A DNA stretch of 64,000 nt from NCBI GenBank assembly GCA_944376655.1, contig CALWDJ010000002.1, forward strand, positions 1 to 64,000, given 5' to 3'. A program made the position numbers and the translations under genes. Within the stretch, counting starts at the first letter, position 1, and every line of letters begins with the position of its first letter. Of this stretch, positions 60,025 through 64,000 are shown one piece after another. Origin of the DNA: an uncultured Clostridia bacterium. Its GTDB lineage: Bacteria; Bacillota; Clostridia; Oscillospirales; Acutalibacteraceae. The notes under the pieces are model-generated. The model saw only the letters and a list, made by a program, of their open reading frames with translations. It did not search any database and was not told the DNA's origin.

Positions 60025-62277
60025 ATGGAATACCCTATTAAATTCATAGGCGCTGGACTTAATATGAATGATATTGATAAATCTGTTGCGGCGCCTTATC
60101 TGCGCCGGACTTTTGAAATCAGCGATATACCTGCGACAGCACAGCTCGAAATCGCGGTTTCCGGTTTTTACGAACTGTTTATAAACGGGAAAAATATCAC
60201 AAACGGCTATTTGGCGCCTTTTGTCAGCAACCCCGATCATTTTTTATATGTTGATACATATGATATATCTCGCTATCTTTTGAAGGGCAAAAACGCCATC
60301 TGCATATTGCTTGGAAACGGTATTGCAAATGCGCCGAGTGCTGTTGAATCAAAGCTACACATAGCTCGTTTTCGTATGGCGCCTGCTATGGCACTCCGTC
60401 TTGAAATGGGAGAACAGATTATAGAATCTGATGAAATCTTTAAAACTTCTCCCTCGGCAATTCTTTCGGATGATTACCGTGCGGGAGTAGTTTATGACGC
60501 CCGCTGCCGAAATGATGCTGTGTTACTGCCTGAATTTGACGACAGTGGGTGGAGAAGCGCGTCTGTTGTACCTGCTCCGAGGGGGGATTTTGTTCCGAAC
60601 CGGGCTAATCCTATATCAGAACGGGGAAGAATGCAGCCAGTCTCCATTAAAGAAAAGGACGGTGTTTATACATATAATTTCCCGAAAAACAGTTCAGGAA
60701 TTTATAAATTGAATTTGAAAAATACAGTTGCGGGTCAAAAAATAACCCTTAGCTTTTTTGAAAACCTTTGGCCGAACGGATTATCCGGGGAAAATAAGCA
60801 ATATGAAACGCCGGATCTGGATTTCGGTCAGACAGATATTTATATTTGCAAAGGCGGGGCATCGGAGGAATGGATTCCTTCATTCACATATCACGGATTC
60901 GAATATGTAAAGGTCAAAGGAATAACCGAGGAGCAGGCGACTGCGGATTTACTGACTTATATTGAGCTTTCTACTCAAATGAACGACAGAGGAAAATTTA
61001 ATTGTTCTGACGAGCGCGCAAATAAGATATTTGCTATGGCTCTTAATTCGGCACTCTCGAATTTTCAGCATATTCTTACAGACTGTCCGCACCGTGAAAA
61101 AAACGGTTGGACGGCAGACGCAGCATTGTCTGCCGAGCATACTTTACTGTTTTTGGAGCCCGAAAATAATTTCCGTCAGTGGATGCAGATGCTGAGAAGA
61201 GCACAGGCAGACGACGGACGGTTGCCAGGTATAATCCCAACAGGTGATCATACTTATGACTGCCTTAACGGTCCTGCCTGGGATAGAGCGGTAATACTGA
61301 TACCCTATTATATTTGGAAATACAGAAATGATACTAAAATTATTGAGGAAAACTCACACGCGATAATCCGGTATTTGGATTATCTTTCAAACAAAATCAG
61401 AAATGACGGTCTGATCTGTTACGGCTTAGGCGATTGGAGTCACGTTGGCAGAGGCGCATGGAGATATAAAGCGCCGCTTGAGATGACAGATACGGCAGTT
61501 TCCGTTGATATGTGTGAAAAGGCCGTAAGAATGTTTAAGGCAATAAATAAGCCTATTCAGTCGGATTTTGCTTCGGCACTTAAAGAACAGCTCAAAGGCG
61601 CTGCAAGAGAAAGGCTGCTTGATTTAAATACTATGACAGCCTTGGGAAATTGCCAGACCTCACAGGCGATGGCAATAGCCTATAATATATTTGAACCTGG
61701 AGAAGAAAGCACGGCATTTTCCCGCTTGCTTCAAATTATTCAGCGTGACGGCGGCGTTATGGATGTCGGTGTGCATGGGGCAAGAGTATTGTTCCATGTA
61801 TTAGCCGCCTTCGGTTATGCAGATCTTGCATATAAAATGATAACGCAGCCGAAATTCCCGTCATTCGGCTGGCTTTTGGATATGGGCGCGACTGCGCTTT
61901 GGGAAAATTTTATGAAGCCTGAAACCAAATGGGTTGATTCACGGAACCATCAGTTCTGGGGGGATGTAAGTCATTGGTTCCACCGCTGGCTTGCCGGAAT
62001 TGATTACTTTGCACCCGAAAAAAGGCTGAACATTGCGCCGCAGTTTGTTGACGGAATTGATTTTGCCGATGGCAGCTTCAAGGCAAACGAGGGTGAAATC
62101 AGAGTTTTTTGGAAAAAGGCAGAAGAAAATGTTCGGTTAGAGGTTTCTGCGCCTGAGACCTTGAGCGGATTTATCCGACTTCCTATAAACTATACCTTCA
62201 AGGATGAGGAGCTTGGTATAGGCTCATCTGTAAAGAAGCTTGAAAGCGGCATTTATGATGTAATTAAATATAAATAA
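60025..62277 (+). CDS. GH78-type alpha-L-rhamnosidase
   Basis: A 750-aa enzyme. The N-terminal beta-sandwich domain (about 15-120; AAPYLRRTFEISDIPATAQL) and the (alpha/alpha)6 catalytic barrel (about 325-650) match bacterial alpha-L-rhamnosidases. The catalytic-region signature TDCPHREKNGWTADA corresponds to the family TDCPQRDE-GWTGDA. A C-terminal beta domain follows (about 660-750). There is no signal peptide, so hydrolysis is probably cytoplasmic, after import. Substrate: terminal alpha-L-rhamnose is expected for the family, but some members act on other sugars. Confidence 0.88.
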   Translation: MEYPIKFIGAGLNMNDIDKSVAAPYLRRTFEISDIPATAQLEIAVSGFYELFINGKNITNGYLAPFVSNPDHFLYVDTYDISRYLLKGKNAICILLGNGIANAPSAVESKLHIARFRMAPAMALRLEMGEQIIESDEIFKTSPSAILSDDYRAGVVYDARCRNDAVLLPEFDDSGWRSASVVPAPRGDFVPNRANPISERGRMQPVSIKEKDGVYTYNFPKNSSGIYKLNLKNTVAGQKITLSFFENLWPNGLSGENKQYETPDLDFGQTDIYICKGGASEEWIPSFTYHGFEYVKVKGITEEQATADLLTYIELSTQMNDRGKFNCSDERANKIFAMALNSALSNFQHILTDCPHREKNGWTADAALSAEHTLLFLEPENNFRQWMQMLRRAQADDGRLPGIIPTGDHTYDCLNGPAWDRAVILIPYYIWKYRNDTKIIEENSHAIIRYLDYLSNKIRNDGLICYGLGDWSHVGRGAWRYKAPLEMTDTAVSVDMCEKAVRMFKAINKPIQSDFASALKEQLKGAARERLLDLNTMTALGNCQTSQAMAIAYNIFEPGEESTAFSRLLQIIQRDGGVMDVGVHGARVLFHVLAAFGYADLAYKMITQPKFPSFGWLLDMGATALWENFMKPETKWVDSRNHQFWGDVSHWFHRWLAGIDYFAPEKRLNIAPQFVDGIDFADGSFKANEGEIRVFWKKAEENVRLEVSAPETLSGFIRLPINYTFKDEELGIGSSVKKLESGIYDVIKYK

Positions 62278-62329
62278 TATTGAATTACTGCTGTGAATTA
62301 GGCGGTTATATACGGAGGCAAAACGTTAG

Positions 62330-63607
62330 ATGACATATTATGTTGACGCAGGGTGTAAAATTGCCGGTAACGATGGGTTGACGCAGGAAAACCCTTTACA
62401 TAGTATCGATAAAATTAAATTAAACGCAGGCGATACCGTTCTTTTTAAAAGAGGAACTGTTATCAGAACACCGCTTTTTCTGCAAAGCGGTGAATCAGGT
62501 AAGCCTATAACTTACGGCGCTTACGGCGAAGGCGCAAATCCGGTTGTCAATACTTCTGTCCAAGCCTGTGATTCGGAACAATGGCAGGAGGAATATCCGA
62601 ATATATGGCGGTTTACCGGCGAGCTTCCGAGCGAAATATGCAATATAGTTTTTGACGACGGCATATGCTTCGGTAATCTGCGCTGGGAAATGGAAAGTCT
62701 TAAGAAACAGGGAGAATGGACTTGCGATACTTTAGGATACAGTATGCGGAAGTTACCTCATAACGGAAACGGAACGGTATATCTTTTCTCAAAGGAAAAT
62801 CCTGCAAAAATATACAATTCCATAGAGCTTGTTTTTTGGGGAAAAATGAAAATAGTAACTGCACAGCACGATGTGATTATAGAAAACATAACCTTTGAAA
62901 AAGGAGGCGTGCATGGCTTTGCTGCTACCAATCCCGAAAGAATACATATTATAAACTGCAGATTCAGATGTATTGGAGGAGGCATTTTTGATCTTGAAAA
63001 TAAAATAAGACTCGGCAACGCGGTAGAATTCTGGAACGGAGCAAGAGATTGCCTTGTCGAACGATGTATATTCGAAGATATATATGACTCAGGAGTTACT
63101 CATCAGGGAAACAGCTGTGAACATATACCTAAACGTATAATATTCAGGCAAAACACATTCATTCGCTGCGGGCTTGCAGCCTATGAGTGGAGAGGACCTG
63201 TTTCAAAGGATGTCGTTTTTGAAAAAAACAGATGTATGGAGGCGGGCGGAGCCTTTACGTTGCAGGGAGAAGGCAATCCGCGGAGAACCGAAAAAATTGA
63301 AAATATCAGTGCCTGTGTTTTTGTTCTGATATGGTACAAGGAAGAGGATCTGGCAGAGAATGCAGTTTATTGTACTATACGCAATAATCAGTTTTATTTG
63401 GGAAGCGGCTCTAACGCGGCAATATGGTCAACACTGAAAAAGAAAGATTACAGGCATTTTATCATAGACCATAATGAATACTACCAGCAGCCTGCGCAGG
63501 CGATGACGCATATTGACGACAGAACCTATGTCGCCGAGGAATATAGAAGATATCAAGAAGAAACAAAGCTCGACAAGTCAAGCAATTTTATTGTTTTAAA
63601 TGAATAA
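62330..63607 (+). CDS. Right-handed beta-helix protein, pectate-lyase-like
   Basis: A 425-aa protein without signal peptide. It begins MTYYVDAGCKIAGNDGLTQE, NPLHSIDKIKLNAGDTVLFK, the start typical of right-handed parallel beta-helix enzymes of the polysaccharide lyase/glycoside hydrolase type. Repeats such as VIIENITFEKGG and RIHIINCRFRCIGGG indicate helix rungs. The family may hydrolyse or lyse uronic- or rhamnose-rich glycans. Cytoplasmic location beside the rhamnosidase suggests it processes imported oligosaccharides (inference). Spacing to the previous gene is 52 bases. Confidence 0.75.
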   Translation: MTYYVDAGCKIAGNDGLTQENPLHSIDKIKLNAGDTVLFKRGTVIRTPLFLQSGESGKPITYGAYGEGANPVVNTSVQACDSEQWQEEYPNIWRFTGELPSEICNIVFDDGICFGNLRWEMESLKKQGEWTCDTLGYSMRKLPHNGNGTVYLFSKENPAKIYNSIELVFWGKMKIVTAQHDVIIENITFEKGGVHGFAATNPERIHIINCRFRCIGGGIFDLENKIRLGNAVEFWNGARDCLVERCIFEDIYDSGVTHQGNSCEHIPKRIIFRQNTFIRCGLAAYEWRGPVSKDVVFEKNRCMEAGGAFTLQGEGNPRRTEKIENISACVFVLIWYKEEDLAENAVYCTIRNNQFYLGSGSNAAIWSTLKKKDYRHFIIDHNEYYQQPAQAMTHIDDRTYVAEEYRRYQEETKLDKSSNFIVLNE

Positions 63608-64000
63608 ATATTAATGAGAAAATGTATTTGTGAAATACGGATATTTATTTCGGCACCGAAAAAATATGAGATAAAGTCTTCCTAAACCCCGTATCCGCGG
63701 ATAAATCAGCTTGAAAAAATTTTTTCGGATAATTTTTGATACCGGCTGAGACTATTGTTCAGATATGTGTACAGCGGAAGGGTACAGGAAAGTAAGATAT
63801 AGCAGTGAAGCTGAGGCATCGCATTAGCAGATCTTAATAGCAGAAAAGCGGGCAGATACTGTTTTGGGATAAAACAGCGCAAAAATCACATCAAATACAT
63901 TATAAAGGCGATCTTAGACTCGCTTTTTATGCAAATGAAAGGCAGATTTTAAATATATAAGTTTGATTTATGTCGGTTGCTGTCGGAGATTTTATAACTT
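63608..64000. other. Gene-free end of the window
   Basis: A 393-base stretch without a convincing gene. It holds a perfect 12-bp palindrome TATCCGCGGATA (63692-63703) and an A6T6CGGATAA element (63714-63732) like that upstream of the rhamnosidase gene. The latter may be the promoter region of a gene beyond the window. Confidence 0.4.

Noticed and set aside
1..64000. CRISPR arrays, tRNA or rRNA genes, insertion sequences
   Set aside because: No regularly spaced short repeats, cloverleaf-like segments, rRNA signatures or transposase-like proteins were found by reading.

Overview
The window looks like a chromosomal segment of an anaerobic, probably gut-associated member of the Clostridia (Oscillospirales/Ruminococcaceae-like). 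Supporting signs are spoVT (endospore lineage), an oxygen-sensitive class III ribonucleotide reductase with its activase, rubredoxin, the rplU-prp-rpmA-obg order, the Prp-type N-terminal extension on L27, three T-box leaders and a type I dockerin. The lineage is an inference from gene content; no 16S rRNA gene is present, and no rRNA or tRNA genes were seen.

Region 1 (0-35 kb) is housekeeping sequence with intermediate base composition. It holds spoVT; rplU-prp-rpmA; a pair of DUF2007-like proteins; obgE-mrnC; a lipoprotein/XRE divergent pair sharing a palindrome; a YitT-family protein; nrdD-nrdG behind an NrdR-like box; dut; an amino-acid permease; ksgA; an SPFH protein; and rpsT. A minus-strand operon (about 22.8 to 15.4 kb) then carries a leucine-type T-box, a catalytically degenerate LeuA homologue, a TIM-barrel/acyl-CoA-synthetase fusion, an amidohydrolase, metY, metA and possibly a coupled 35-aa ORF. 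Next come a Fur-family gene, ireB, pheS-pheT under a Phe T-box, a UPF0340 protein, and an Lrp/AsnC regulator plus aminotransferase under a third T-box. An NlpC/P60-like protein, rubredoxin, a cytidylate-kinase-like/MATE operon and a divergent LysR follow.

Region 2 (35.4-36.4 kb) is a scar: a fragment of an FkbH-like gene, a headless ORF of unknown family, and a strong promoter with a perfect hairpin leading to a small ORF and an AraC regulator.

Region 3 (36.4-64 kb) is an all-plus-strand accessory island. It starts with three endonuclease/exonuclease/phosphatase (EEP) fold proteins: one lipoprotein, one fused to a beta-helix module and a dockerin, and one without a signal peptide. A 1758-aa surface protein built from duplicated modules follows. 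Then come a large carbohydrate-binding-like solute-binding protein, two pairs of MalF/MalG-type permeases without an ATPase, an NHL/TPR/Yip1 protein, a DUF5696-like protein, a second solute-binding lipoprotein, a GH78 alpha-L-rhamnosidase-like enzyme and a beta-helix protein. The simplest reading is a glycan capture, import and intracellular degradation locus, with AraC as likely regulator and a Pho-box-like triple repeat in front of the EEP genes. The substrate cannot be read from sequence; a rhamnose-containing glycan is suggested by GH78.
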